Shown one piece after another: positions 36,753 through 45,323 of a stretch of DNA of 64,000 bases. The DNA is taken from assembly GCA_963844845.1 (NCBI GenBank), contig CAWJPW010000001.1:124001-188000 (forward strand). The letters run 5' to 3'. The stretch comes from CAWJPW01 sp963844845 (GTDB lineage Bacteria > Acidobacteriota > Thermoanaerobaculia > Thermoanaerobaculales > Sulfomarinibacteraceae). The notes under the pieces were generated by a model, which made no database searches, had not been told where the DNA came from, and was given only the letters and a program-made list of their open reading frames with translations. The position numbers and the translations under genes are program-made. The stretch's first letter is position 1. Every line of letters starts with the position of its first letter.

Positions 36753-38103
36753 CCTCCGCCAGCGGGAGCCGCACCGTCGCCACCGTGCCGCAGCCTTCGC
36801 CGTCCTCCACCGCGAGGCTGCCGCCGTCCGCCCTCACCAGCTCCCGAGCCAGGTAGAGCCCCATCCCGGAGCCCCCCGGGCGGGTGGTGGTGTGCGGCCG
36901 GAACAGGCGTTCTCGCACCTCGGGGGGAAGTCCCTCGCCGCCATCGACGACGCGGATGACGACCTGCTCGCCGTGGCGCTCGACCGTGACCCGAACCGGA
37001 CCTGCAGGACAGGCCGCCACTGCGTTGTCCACGAGGTTTGCCAGCGCGGCGCGCAGCCCCGCCGGTACCGCGCGGACCGGCAGCGGTACCGGCTCGACAT
37101 CGAGCGTGAGCACGGCGCCACGCTGCACGGCCTCCAGGACCACGTCCCGCGCCACCCGGTCGGCATCGATCCGCTCCGCCGCCGCGCCGTCGCCGGCTCC
37201 CACCGCCAGGAACGAGCGCATCCACCGGTCGATACGCTGGATCTCCCCACGCGCCGTGGACGTCAGCTGGGTCCGGCGGGTGTCACCACCCTCGGCGCGG
37301 GCCAGCTCCTCCACGGTGAGCCCGAGAGTGTTGAGAGGGTTGCGCACAGTGTGAGCGAGGCCGCGGGCGAGCTCGCCCAGCTGCGCCAGGTGCTCCCGCG
37401 CCTGCCAGCGTTCGCGCTCCTGCTCGAGGCGCGCCAGCTCCGCCGACATGCGGTTGAAGGCCGCCTCCAGGTCGGCCACCTCGGCTGTCCCCATCACCTC
37501 GACCTGAGTCCCCACCTCACCACGCGCCAGGGCGTCGGCGCCGGCAGCGAGCCGGCGCAGTGGCCGGCTCACCCGCCGCGCCATGAGCGCGGCGCCCAGC
37601 AGACCTGCCGCAAGCACCAGGGCACTGGAGAGCAGGCTCTCGCGGCGGCCGCGCCGCACCACGCCGGTGACCGGAGAGGTGGGGATCCGCACCCGCGCCT
37701 CACCGGATGCGGAGCGGACCACCAGGAATCGCCGCTCCTCGCGAGTGCCCGCCTCGTGACCCACCTTCACGTCACGCTCCACCTGCACCTCGATGAGCTG
37801 CTTCCCGGCCTCGGATCCCTGCTTCGCAGGCTTGGGCGGAGGCAGCTTCACGATGTGGGGCGAACTCTTCGCAGTGGAGTCTCCGCCCGCATCCACCCAG
37901 GTGAGAGGTGGAGTCGAATTCACCGAGAAGCCTCGTACAAAAAGCACCGGCGACGTGAGGAGCTCTTCGCCCACCGACGAAGCGACCGTCCCCACCTCAC
38001 GCTCCACTGCGCGCAGCTGCCGAGCCACGATGAACCACTGCGCCGCGGCCATGGCCAGAACGAGAGCCGCGGCGCCCAGGAACAGCCGAGTCTGCAGACG
38101 CAT
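36733..38103 (-). CDS. Membrane sensor histidine kinase (HAMP, HisKA, HATPase)
   Basis: 456 aa when started at ATG 38103. A first helix (LFLGAAALVLAMAAAQWFIV), a periplasmic sensor region of about 150 residues, a second helix (SLLSSALVLAAGLLGAALMA), a HAMP domain (SRPLRRLAAGADALARGEVG), the H-box LARGLAHTVRNPLNTL, N-box LANLVDNAVAA, and G-boxes VDGGEGLP and GGSGMGLYLA are all intact. It phosphorylates the overlapping NtrC-type regulator. The sensor region is not a recognised ligand domain, so the signal is unknown. Confidence 0.93.
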   Translation of the reverse strand: MRLQTRLFLGAAALVLAMAAAQWFIVARQLRAVEREVGTVASSVGEELLTSPVLFVRGFSVNSTPPLTWVDAGGDSTAKSSPHIVKLPPPKPAKQGSEAGKQLIEVQVERDVKVGHEAGTREERRFLVVRSASGEARVRIPTSPVTGVVRRGRRESLLSSALVLAAGLLGAALMARRVSRPLRRLAAGADALARGEVGTQVEVMGTAEVADLEAAFNRMSAELARLEQERERWQAREHLAQLGELARGLAHTVRNPLNTLGLTVEELARAEGGDTRRTQLTSTARGEIQRIDRWMRSFLAVGAGDGAAAERIDADRVARDVVLEAVQRGAVLTLDVEPVPLPVRAVPAGLRAALANLVDNAVAACPAGPVRVTVERHGEQVVIRVVDGGEGLPPEVRERLFRPHTTTRPGGSGMGLYLARELVRADGGSLAVEDGEGCGTVATVRLPLAEGEDDVG

Positions 38104-38239
38104 GCCCACCCCCGGAGGTCTTCCATCCGGTGAGCACAGTAGCAAAAGGAGTGCCAGGCCGTGCAGCAACGCTCACCGCGAGCCCACGCACCGGTGCTCC
38201 TTCGTCGATCCTCTCCGCCGTTCCGTCGTGAACGGAGGT

Positions 38240-38794
38240 TCAACTCCACGAGACGCGGTAGCGGCAGTGGTCGCCGCCCCGCGCCCGGCAGGTCTCCTCG
38301 ACAACACTCGCCTGCTTCGCGCCGCACATCCCCAGCGCCTCCTTGTACCAACCGACGACCGTCGCACAGTCGGCCGACGAGTACGTCTCGGCGTCGTAGG
38401 TGGTCAGCACGCCGGAGGTCGGCCCGGTGGGCTCCCAGGTCCGGTGCCCCACGTCGTAGTAAAACCTGTAGATCATCGACGCCTTCTTCATGAACGCCTG
38501 GGGGTCCCCCGGCTGGAGGAACTGGCTGTGTACGCCACCGAGGTTCTCGCGGGCGGAGGCCCGGCCGATCTTCTCGAACACGCCGGTGTTGCCACGGCCG
38601 AGCACCTCGACGATGGCCGCGTCGAGGTGCTTCCCGGTCTCGAACGGGTACCACGCCACGTTGGCGATGGTGGTGCCGAGGATCCTGCGGTCCTCCTCCG
38701 GCAGGGCAGCGAGCACCCGAGCCCAGGCCTCCTCTCCGAACTCATCGGTCACGAACGCCGCCCTGGCCTTGAGGATGTTGCCCTTCACCTTCAT
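38240..38794 (-). CDS. V4R/DUF2378-like small ligand-binding protein, function unknown
   Basis: 184 aa, started at the ATG with AAGGAGG 8 nt upstream. It has the layout of V4R or heme-NO-binding-like single-domain proteins: an alpha-helical N-terminus, AWYPFETGKHLDAAIVEVLG, a middle FMKKASMIYRFYYDVG helix, and the C-terminal CRARGGDHCRYRVSW, where the spaced cysteines and the GDxCxFxV-like end match V4R. Such proteins bind small hydrophobic or metal ligands and often act near signalling genes. It lies upstream of the histidine kinase on the same strand with a 136-bp gap. The family call is tentative. Confidence 0.6.
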   Translation of the reverse strand: MKVKGNILKARAAFVTDEFGEEAWARVLAALPEEDRRILGTTIANVAWYPFETGKHLDAAIVEVLGRGNTGVFEKIGRASARENLGGVHSQFLQPGDPQAFMKKASMIYRFYYDVGHRTWEPTGPTSGVLTTYDAETYSSADCATVVGWYKEALGMCGAKQASVVEETCRARGGDHCRYRVSWS

Positions 38795-38926
38795 CTGCTC
38801 AACCTCCTTCAGCACCTGAGATCACACAGAGGTTGTCTTTGCCGATCACGTAATTTCAGTGTACACCACGACCGCGGTCGTCGCGCCGGCCGGTCACGGT
38901 GCGGCCCACTGCACCCGCGAGCGGCG

Positions 38927-39871
38927 TCAGCCCATCCAGTGCGTCTCGAGCCAGTCGGCGGTCGCGTCGAGGCCGACCGCCGCCGCGAACTCCTCCATGT
39001 ACGGCACCTTGGCGACCCCGTCCATGGCGATCGTTGTGCCCGCCGGAAACACCGGCGCCAGCCGGTGGTAGCGCGGACCCAGGATCTGCGCGCACTGGTA
39101 GTCGGCGATTCCCGCCACCCCGTCGAGCATCAGGCTCACCAACGGCTTCGCCCACTGCGCGTAGCCCCAGTTGAGCCTCCTGCCCTTGAGATACTGCAGG
39201 CTGGTACCGGTGCCCAGCGACAGCAGCACCACCTCATCGAGGCGAGCCGGTGGTCCGTAACGGACGTCCTGGGTCTGGGCGAGGGCGCACATGGACGGGT
39301 TGCTGGCGTAGACCCCGCCATCGACGTAGCCGTCCACCGAGGGGAAGTAGGTGGGCGCCGCCGCCGTGTACAGCCCCACCTTCCAGGCGACGGCGTCGCC
39401 ATCGCTGGATGGTCCGGGGAAGTTGTGGAACAGCTTGGGCTTCCACGTCCGGGCTTGATCCGTAGCGCGGTCGGGGTCGTCACCGCTGTCGAGGTCGAAG
39501 GTGGTGATGAGCACCCGCCTGGCGAGATCACCCAGAGTGACGTCGCCGAGAATCGCCTTGAGCTCGCGCCTCAGACCCCGGGTGCTGTAGTCGGCGCCCA
39601 CCAGCTTGCCAAGATCCACGATGTCGTCGAGCCAGGAGTCGTCGAAAATGGCCTCGCCCTTCCTCACGTAGAGGTCGCGGATCGCGGCGAGGGGAATCCC
39701 GTGCGCCAGACCCAGGGCGAGAAGACCACCGGTGGAAGTCCCGGCGATGAGATCCACCCGCTCGAGCCAGCCCTCGAGCCCGGCCCGCGCCGCCAGGCGC
39801 TCGAGCAGTACCACCGTGACAATGCCGCGAATCCCGCCCCCATCCAGTGAAAGCACGCGGTATGTCGCCAT
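38927..39871 (-). CDS. Patatin-like phospholipase
   Basis: 314 aa. The oxyanion-hole motif DGGGIRG (residues 10-16), nucleophile Ser in GTSTGG (about 44-49) and the catalytic-dyad Asp in VDGGVYASNP are all present. It is a Ser-Asp lipid acyl hydrolase. No signal peptide is seen, so it is cytosolic or secreted by an unknown route. Some standalone bacterial patatins of this layout belong to CBASS-type anti-phage systems, but no nucleotidyltransferase is adjacent, so a general lipase is the safer reading. It appears monocistronic. Confidence 0.88.
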   Translation of the reverse strand: MATYRVLSLDGGGIRGIVTVVLLERLAARAGLEGWLERVDLIAGTSTGGLLALGLAHGIPLAAIRDLYVRKGEAIFDDSWLDDIVDLGKLVGADYSTRGLRRELKAILGDVTLGDLARRVLITTFDLDSGDDPDRATDQARTWKPKLFHNFPGPSSDGDAVAWKVGLYTAAAPTYFPSVDGYVDGGVYASNPSMCALAQTQDVRYGPPARLDEVVLLSLGTGTSLQYLKGRRLNWGYAQWAKPLVSLMLDGVAGIADYQCAQILGPRYHRLAPVFPAGTTIAMDGVAKVPYMEEFAAAVGLDATADWLETHWMG

Positions 39872-40140
39872 CTCGCCGCTCCCTTCCGTCGTGATCCGGC
39901 ACAGTGGGCTCGTCGCTGAGGTCCGTCATCAGCATACGACAGCGCCACCCTCCGGCCTGGGTCCTGCCGCGTCGGCCTCCCCCGGGACTCACGAGAAAGC
40001 CGGTGTCCAGTCTGGGAAGTCCGATGTGCTACGCGCGCAGCCAGCGTGGTTCCTGGCAAGGCGCGACATCGAAATCGTAGCAGCGCTACCTCGAGGCGGA
40101 GCAACGCAGCCCGGGGCCGCGATGACAAGCTAATGGTGCA

Positions 40141-40154
40141 TTGGGATTTCCCAA
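40141..40154. promoter_or_regulatory. Palindrome TTGGGATTTCCCAA, candidate operator
   Basis: Perfect 6-bp arms around a 2-bp centre, about 42 bp upstream of the TATCAT box of the 40210-42497 unit. Its position suits an activator or repressor site. No second copy was found in the window. Confidence 0.35.
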
Positions 40155-40195
40155 ACAGGACACCAGCCCCCTCAACCTCGCCCCGGGGGGTGCCG

Positions 40196-40201
40196 TATCA
40201 T
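40196..40201 (+). promoter_or_regulatory. TANNNT box for the 40210 gene
   Basis: TATCAT is followed by 8 nt and the GTG start, with no Shine-Dalgarno. Same layout as at 21462 and 24316. Confidence 0.45.
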
Positions 40202-40209
40202 GAAATGAC

Positions 40210-40488
40210 GTGACCGATGATGACCATACCGAAGAGCTGAAGCTCGACCACTACCGCGCGCTGGTGCGGCGCATCCTCGCCGGCGGCCCGCCCCTGGGCC
40301 TCCCCTTCGACAGCTGTCGGGCCGTGGTGCGGGCCGAGCCCGACTCGAGCTCGGCCTTTCCCGCACTGTGCATGCTCCTGGAGGGGGCGCTGGCCGACGC
40401 CTCATTGACCATCGAGGACACGCAGCTCCTGGTGCCGCTCATCAAGGACCTTGCCCGTGGCCTGGTGGCTCCTGGGGACCTGGTGTGA
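40210..40488 (+). CDS. Small hypothetical protein, partner of the 40485 membrane protein
   Basis: 92 aa from a GTG, soluble and helical by composition: ELKLDHYRALVRRILAGG, FDSCRAVVRAEPDSSSAFPALCMLLEGALADASL and DTQLLVPLIKDLARGLV. No family is recognised. It ends in a 4-bp GTGA overlap with the next gene, so the two are translationally coupled and probably act together. Codon pattern matches neighbours, with G/C at most third positions, which supports real coding. Confidence 0.65.
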   Translation: MTDDDHTEELKLDHYRALVRRILAGGPPLGLPFDSCRAVVRAEPDSSSAFPALCMLLEGALADASLTIEDTQLLVPLIKDLARGLVAPGDLV

Positions 40489-42497
40489 GCACGGCCTGGC
40501 TGCTCTTCGCCCTGGCGGCTCCGGTGGCCGCGGCCGTGGCGGCGGGGCTCCTCCGTCCCACCCGACCCACGGCTCCGATTGCCGTGGCACTGGGCGCCCT
40601 GGTCCCGGGCGCGGGCCTCGCCTGGGCCGGACGCCCCCTGCTCGAGACCGTGATTGGCGTGCTGCTGACGCAGGTGAGTCTAGTCCTGGTCGGCCGGCCG
40701 GCTGATCTCGGCATGTACCTACCGGTCATGGGGGTGGGCGCACTGTGGACCTCGCTGTATACCGAGCTGAACCCCCTCAAGAAGCTCGCCGAGGCGCCGG
40801 TCGCACGGGCCCCCGATCACGAGACCCTGCCAGGCCTCGACCAGACAACGTCCTCGCGCCCGGCTGCCACGCCGCAGCATGCGCACGCAGCCGAGCCCGT
40901 CACGCCCACCCCCGGTGACGACGCGGGCTACACCGTGGCGGTGCGCTGTACGGAGTGCGGCGGTGACGTCGAGGTCTCGGTGCTTCAGCACATGGCCGAC
41001 TGCAGCTGGTGCGGGAGCCGGCACGTGGTCGTCGGGCACGACGAGGATCTCCACCTCACCCTGCCGGAGAAGGTGACGGATGATGCCGGCGTACGCACCG
41101 CTGTGCTCGACCACTACCGATACGTTCGCTACCTGGACCTGTACAAGCGTCACGTGGCGCCGCTGGAGCGCCAGGCCACTGTCGCCACTCCCGAAGGGAA
41201 GATCGTCGAGCGGCCCGAGATTCGCGCTGCCGCTGCCGCCGCCGAGGCACGGGTCGCACGCCAGGCCGACGAATACCGGGGGCGCCTCGACCGTGAGCTG
41301 CAGCTGGCAGCGGTCACGCATTTCCTCGCACCCTACTGGCATGGAATGGGCACCTTGTACGAGGCTACGTTCGGCCGTTCGCGCCATGATCAGGAGAAGC
41401 AGCTGGCCTTCGCCATCGGCACCGTAGAGGCCTCCACCGCGGCGACCCAGGCTCTCGAGCTGCCCGCGATGGGTCGGCTCAGCTACCTGCGAGCCCTTCA
41501 ACCCGCCGACCGCCTCGCCGGCCGCGTCCCGGCACTGCCGGCGGAGCTCGACCGCGGGGCGCTGAAGCAGGCCTTCGGCAATCTCGACCGCAAGCAGCTG
41601 ATTCGCAGCCTGCAGGTGATTCGCCTCGGCACGGCATTCGTGCCCGAGGTCTCGGCGCTGCTCTGGCGACCATGGTGGTCGGCCCGGGTCGAGGCGTCCG
41701 GCATCCACGAGACGCTCCTGGTGGACGCGGCCGCCGGCTCGGTGGCGGGGTACGCGCCAGCCCTCGACTCCACTGTGTTCAAGGAGCTGACCGCGGACGG
41801 CGGCGGCTCCCTGCGCTTCATACCCATGCAGTGCCCCACCTGCGGCTACGAGTTCTCCTTCGACCGCGATGCCGTCCTCCACTTCTGTGGCAACTGTCAC
41901 CGCCTGTTCGGCGTACGCGCCGGCAGCAAGGAAGAGGTCCCCTACCTGCGCACCGCTGACGTTGCCGGAGACGCCGCCGATCTTCTCCCCTTCTGGCGAT
42001 TTCCGTTACGGCTGCGGACCAGCGACGGCACCCTCCTCACCGATCTCGCCCACCTCAAGGACGGCATCGACGGCACCCTCGACCAGATCGGCGAGGACGC
42101 CCCTGCGGGCCAGGACCACCTCCTGATTCCCGCGGTGCGGCTGATCAACTCCAAGCTCATGACGCGGGCGTTCAACCGCCTCTTCCTCCATGCCGTGACC
42201 CACCCCCCCGAGGTGCTCGAGGATCGCTTCCCCCTCGACGAGGCGGTCGCGCCGCTGACCGTGAGCCTCTCCGAACGCGAAGCCCGAACCCTTGCCCCCC
42301 TCTACCTGGCCAACGCCTTCTCGCGCCGCGACCTCGCCCGGGTCAATATCCACCAGGTGGGCGCGTGGCTGTTCGAGGCCAGTCTCGAGAGCTCCGGCCG
42401 CATCGTCTACGTTCCGGTACCGAGGCCTGTCACTGAGCCGTTCCGCAAATACCTGGGGCGCTTCCGCGCCGCGGCCGTCGCCGACGTCACGAAGTAG
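40485..42497 (+). CDS. Large membrane protein with two CxxC zinc ribbons, function unknown
   Basis: 670 aa from a GTG overlapping the previous stop. Three or so N-terminal membrane segments (LLFALAAPVAAAVAAGLL, APIAVALGALVPGAGLAWAG, VIGVLLTQVSLVLVG) are followed by a soluble region with zinc ribbon 1 (RCTECGGDVEVSV then DCSWCGSRH), a long helical region with ARVARQADEYRGRLDRELQLAAV, and zinc ribbon 2 (QCPTCGYEFSF then HFCGNCHRLFGV). Both ribbons have four correctly spaced cysteines. The C-terminal 200 residues are soluble. The pairing suggests metal-dependent protein-protein contact at the inner membrane. I recognise no named family. Confidence 0.7.
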   Translation: MSTAWLLFALAAPVAAAVAAGLLRPTRPTAPIAVALGALVPGAGLAWAGRPLLETVIGVLLTQVSLVLVGRPADLGMYLPVMGVGALWTSLYTELNPLKKLAEAPVARAPDHETLPGLDQTTSSRPAATPQHAHAAEPVTPTPGDDAGYTVAVRCTECGGDVEVSVLQHMADCSWCGSRHVVVGHDEDLHLTLPEKVTDDAGVRTAVLDHYRYVRYLDLYKRHVAPLERQATVATPEGKIVERPEIRAAAAAAEARVARQADEYRGRLDRELQLAAVTHFLAPYWHGMGTLYEATFGRSRHDQEKQLAFAIGTVEASTAATQALELPAMGRLSYLRALQPADRLAGRVPALPAELDRGALKQAFGNLDRKQLIRSLQVIRLGTAFVPEVSALLWRPWWSARVEASGIHETLLVDAAAGSVAGYAPALDSTVFKELTADGGGSLRFIPMQCPTCGYEFSFDRDAVLHFCGNCHRLFGVRAGSKEEVPYLRTADVAGDAADLLPFWRFPLRLRTSDGTLLTDLAHLKDGIDGTLDQIGEDAPAGQDHLLIPAVRLINSKLMTRAFNRLFLHAVTHPPEVLEDRFPLDEAVAPLTVSLSEREARTLAPLYLANAFSRRDLARVNIHQVGAWLFEASLESSGRIVYVPVPRPVTEPFRKYLGRFRAAAVADVTK

Positions 42498-42534
42498 GAT
42501 TCAGAGATTCAAGGATTCTAAGATTCAACGATTT
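42498..42534. repeat. Micro-repeat left arm of element D, abutting a stop codon
   Basis: This starts directly after TAG (42495-42497). It holds degenerate 8-9 nt units of the type AGATTCA. Its reverse complement matches the right arm at 42690-42724 unit for unit, so the two form an imperfect inverted repeat around about 155 bp. Confidence 0.6.
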
Positions 42535-42689
42535 GAGTCATGGGGTCCTGGGGCTTCGCCCGAGTCCCTCTGAGAGAGTTCATCGGACCATCCCACACCG
42601 CTCGACGTCCGTATGAGGAACAACAGCTGCGATGACACGACTAGCGTGCTGATGCTGAAGCTGGCGTTGCCGCGGCCGGCGGCGGACGC
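42535..42689. repeat. Intergenic element D, related to element A at its 3' end
   Basis: The core between the two inverted arms lies upstream of metG. Its end (CCGCGGCCGGCGGCGG then CATCTTTGAATCT) is close to the end of element A; the last 13 bp, running into the arm, are identical to 21411-21423. The rest does not align with A or B by eye. There is no coding potential. Confidence 0.45.
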
Positions 42690-42724
42690 ATCTTTGAATC
42701 TATGAATCTTCGAATCTTTGAATG
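42690..42724. repeat. Micro-repeat right arm of element D
   Basis: Units of the type GAATCTTT or GAATCTAT in tandem. It is inverted relative to 42498-42534 and shares its first 12 bp with the arm of element A. Confidence 0.6.
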
Positions 42725-42817
42725 AAACCGCTTGGGCGGGCGCCCTCATCACCTCATCACCTCGCAAAAGCGCACTGCATCATGGCGGATGCTATCCTTT
42801 CTCGCCTGGAGGAGCCC

Positions 42818-44731
42818 GTGGCCGACACCTTCTACATCACCACCCCCATCTACTACGTCAATGACCTGCCCCACATCGGGCACATCTACACCACGGTGAT
42901 GGCGGACGTGATGGCGCGGTTCATGCGCCTCAGGGGCCGGCAGGTCTACTTTCTCACCGGCACCGACGAGCACGGCCAGAAGATCGAGCGTGCCGCCCGC
43001 GACCAGGGGATCACCCCGAAGGACCTTGCCGACCGGGTGGTGGCGCGCTATCACCAGCTCTGGCAGACCATGGGGATCTCCCACGACGACTTCATCCGGA
43101 CCACCGAGACGCGCCACCAGCGGGCGGTGTCCGAGATGATCCGGCTAATGCAGGCGGCCGGCGACATCTACCTCGCCGAGTACGAAGGCTGGTACTGCGC
43201 GGGGTGCGAGGCCTTCTACCCGGAGACACAGCTGGTGGAAGGCCGCTGTCCCGACCAGGGGCACGCGGTGGAGCTCCTCTCCGAGCCCAGCTACTTCTTC
43301 CGCCTCTCCGCCTACCAGGAGCGCCTGCTGGCGTTCTACCGCGACAACCCCGGCTGCATCGAGCCACGGAGCCGCTACAACGAGGTCGTGCGCTTCGTGG
43401 AGGGCGGCCTGCGCGACCTCTCCATCTCCCGCGCCTCATTGAAGTGGGGCGTGCCGTGGCCCGGCGACCCGCAGCACGTCGTCTACGTGTGGCTCGACGC
43501 CCTCACCAACTACATTTCGGCCCTGGGCTTCGGCTCCGACGACGCGGCCCTCTACGACCGCTTCTGGCCAGCTGAGCTGCACCTGGTGGGCAAGGACATC
43601 CTTCGCTTCCACTGCGTGTACTGGCCGGCCTTCCTCATGTCGGCAGGTCTGCCCCTGCCCCACACGGTGTTCGGGCACGGCTGGTGGCTGCGCGACGAGG
43701 CCAAGATGTCCAAGTCGTTTGGCAACGTCGTGCGCCCCGATCACCTGGTGGCGCGCTTCGGCGCCGACGCCCTACGCTACTTCCTGGTGCGTGAGATGGC
43801 CTTCGGCGTCGACGCCAACTTCTCCGACGAGGCTTTCCTCGAGCGCTACAACGCCGACCTGGCGAACGCCCTGGGCAACACCGCCTCGCGCACCCTGACC
43901 ATGGCCAGCCGTTATCTCGACGGCAAGATCCCCGCCGTTTCCACGGACGAGACAGTGGCCGCAGCTGCGGCCACGGCAGTGACCGGCTTCGTGGGCGCCA
44001 TGGAGGCGCACGAGCCCCACCGCGGGGTGGAGGCGGTGTGGCAGCTGCTCGCCACCCTCAACGGCTACATTCAGGAGAGTCAGCCCTGGGCCCTGGCCAA
44101 GTCCGGCGATGCTCAAGGGGTGGCTTCGGTCCTGCTCACCGCCATGGAGGGGCTGCGGGTGGTGGCGCTCCTCGTCGAGCCGGTCATGCCGGGAGTCGCG
44201 GCGCGCCTGCGCGCCCAGCTGGGGGCCGCCGAGCTGCCGGTTGACCTTGGGGAAGCCACCCGCTGGGGACAGCTGCCCGCAGGTGGGCTCCTCGGGCGGA
44301 GCGAACCGCTCTTCCCGCGGGTGGACGTCAAGGAGTACCTGAAGGAGGTTCGGATGGAGCAGAAGCCCGGCAGCGAGGCGGCGCCTGAGGCCGCGGAATC
44401 CGGAGACCAGATCACCATCGACGAGTTTGCCAAGGTCAAGCTGGTCACCGGTGTGGTTCGCGAGGCCGAGCGCGTGCCCAAGTCCAAGAAGCTCATCCGC
44501 CTCATGGTCGACCTCGGCGAGCCCGAGCTGCGCCAGATCGTCGCCGGCATCGGCGCCCGCTACGCACCTGAGGAGCTCGTGGGACGGCGCATCGTGGTGG
44601 TCGCCAACCTCAAGCCGGTCAAGCTGATGGGCGTGGAGTCCCGGGGCATGCTGCTGGCCGCCTCGCTCGACGGCGAGCCGGCCCTGCTCGGCCCCGACGG
44701 GGAGGTGCCCCCGGGGACCGGGGTGCGGTAG
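42818..44731 (+). CDS. metG: Methionyl-tRNA synthetase with C-terminal tRNA-binding (EMAP-II-like) domain
   Basis: 637 aa. The start is a GTG at 42818 preceded by GGAGGAG, giving the usual ADTFYITTPIYYVNDLPHIGH beginning; the upstream ATGs in frame are not needed. Class I motifs: HIGH-type HIGHIY, zinc knuckle WYCAGCEAFY and GRCPDQG, and KMSKS in AKMSKSFGNVV. The last 110 residues form an OB-fold tRNA-binding domain (ITIDEFAKVKLVTGVV, VVANLKPVKLMGVESRGMLLAA) as in homodimeric MetG. A TATCCT at 42793 is a possible -10. Element D lies just upstream. Confidence 0.96.
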   Translation: MADTFYITTPIYYVNDLPHIGHIYTTVMADVMARFMRLRGRQVYFLTGTDEHGQKIERAARDQGITPKDLADRVVARYHQLWQTMGISHDDFIRTTETRHQRAVSEMIRLMQAAGDIYLAEYEGWYCAGCEAFYPETQLVEGRCPDQGHAVELLSEPSYFFRLSAYQERLLAFYRDNPGCIEPRSRYNEVVRFVEGGLRDLSISRASLKWGVPWPGDPQHVVYVWLDALTNYISALGFGSDDAALYDRFWPAELHLVGKDILRFHCVYWPAFLMSAGLPLPHTVFGHGWWLRDEAKMSKSFGNVVRPDHLVARFGADALRYFLVREMAFGVDANFSDEAFLERYNADLANALGNTASRTLTMASRYLDGKIPAVSTDETVAAAAATAVTGFVGAMEAHEPHRGVEAVWQLLATLNGYIQESQPWALAKSGDAQGVASVLLTAMEGLRVVALLVEPVMPGVAARLRAQLGAAELPVDLGEATRWGQLPAGGLLGRSEPLFPRVDVKEYLKEVRMEQKPGSEAAPEAAESGDQITIDEFAKVKLVTGVVREAERVPKSKKLIRLMVDLGEPELRQIVAGIGARYAPEELVGRRIVVVANLKPVKLMGVESRGMLLAASLDGEPALLGPDGEVPPGTGVR

Positions 44732-44743
44732 GGCGGCTACCGA

Positions 44744-44759
44744 GCCGCAGCTTTGCGGC
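44744..44759 (+). terminator. Short hairpin after metG
   Basis: GCCGCA and TGCGGC form a 6-bp stem with a GCTT loop, 12 bp past the metG stop. No T-run follows, so the call is weak. It lies between the convergent metG and folA genes. Confidence 0.3.
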
Positions 44760-44834
44760 GGGTCAGCACCCGACCCTCGCCACGCTCCGTGCCCGAAAGC
44801 GGCCTGGGGGACCCATCCCGCCGTTCTCGGGGGT

Positions 44835-45323
44835 TCAGTCCTCTCGCTGCCAGGCCTCGAAGGTCGACGGGTGCTCGTTGCGCTCGTCGGCTGGGTGCTC
44901 CTCGCTCGACACGAGGCTCCAACCACCGAGATCGAGGAAGAGCGAGGTGTCACCAGGAACCTCGGCGTGTACCCGGGTGAGGTAGAGGCGGCGGGCACGG
45001 GCCAGCGCCGTGCGATAGACGGCGGCGCCGCCGATCACGAACACCTCGTCATCCGCCGCGGCCAGCGCAAGCGCCGCCCTCAGGGAGCCGGCGAGCAGGA
45101 CACCGTCCGGGAGCACGAGGTCGGCGCGGCTGCTGAGCACGATGCTCGTCCGACCCGGGAGCGGGCGGCCGATGGACTCCCACGTGCGGCGCCCCATCAC
45201 CAGGTGATGCCCCATGGTGAGTGACTTGAAACGCCTGAGATCGGACGACAGGCGCCACGGCAGTCCGCCGTCACGACCGATGACGCCGTTGTCGGCGACG
45301 GCGACAATGAGCGAGACGATCAT
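44835..45323 (-). CDS. folA: Dihydrofolate reductase
   Basis: 162 aa. VSLIVAVADNGVIGRDGGLPWRLSSDLRRFKSLTMG has the folate-binding Asp replaced in context by the DLRRF region typical of DHFR, then MGRRTWESIGRPLPGR (NADPH and active-site strand), and a central VFVIGGAAVYRTAL motif. It regenerates tetrahydrofolate after thymidylate synthesis. It overlaps the upstream thyA stop by 4 bp (ATGA), forming a two-gene thyA-folA unit, a common arrangement. Confidence 0.95.
   Translation of the reverse strand: MIVSLIVAVADNGVIGRDGGLPWRLSSDLRRFKSLTMGHHLVMGRRTWESIGRPLPGRTSIVLSSRADLVLPDGVLLAGSLRAALALAAADDEVFVIGGAAVYRTALARARRLYLTRVHAEVPGDTSLFLDLGGWSLVSSEEHPADERNEHPSTFEAWQRED

Larger units (their letters stand above)
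39872..40209. other. 338-bp intergenic region with a palindrome
   Basis: This lies between the divergent patatin and the 40210 gene. No open frame here looks protein-like. It contains the perfect palindrome TTGGGATTTCCCAA at 40141-40154 and a TATCAT box at 40196-40201. No relation to elements A-D was found. Confidence 0.5.

Noticed and set aside
38927..39871. Patatin as part of a CBASS anti-phage operon
   Set aside because: No CD-NTase or Cap genes are adjacent; treated as a plain lipase.
42498..42724. Micro-repeat tracts as CRISPR repeats
   Set aside because: Units are 7-9 bp, imperfect, without spacers and without cas genes.
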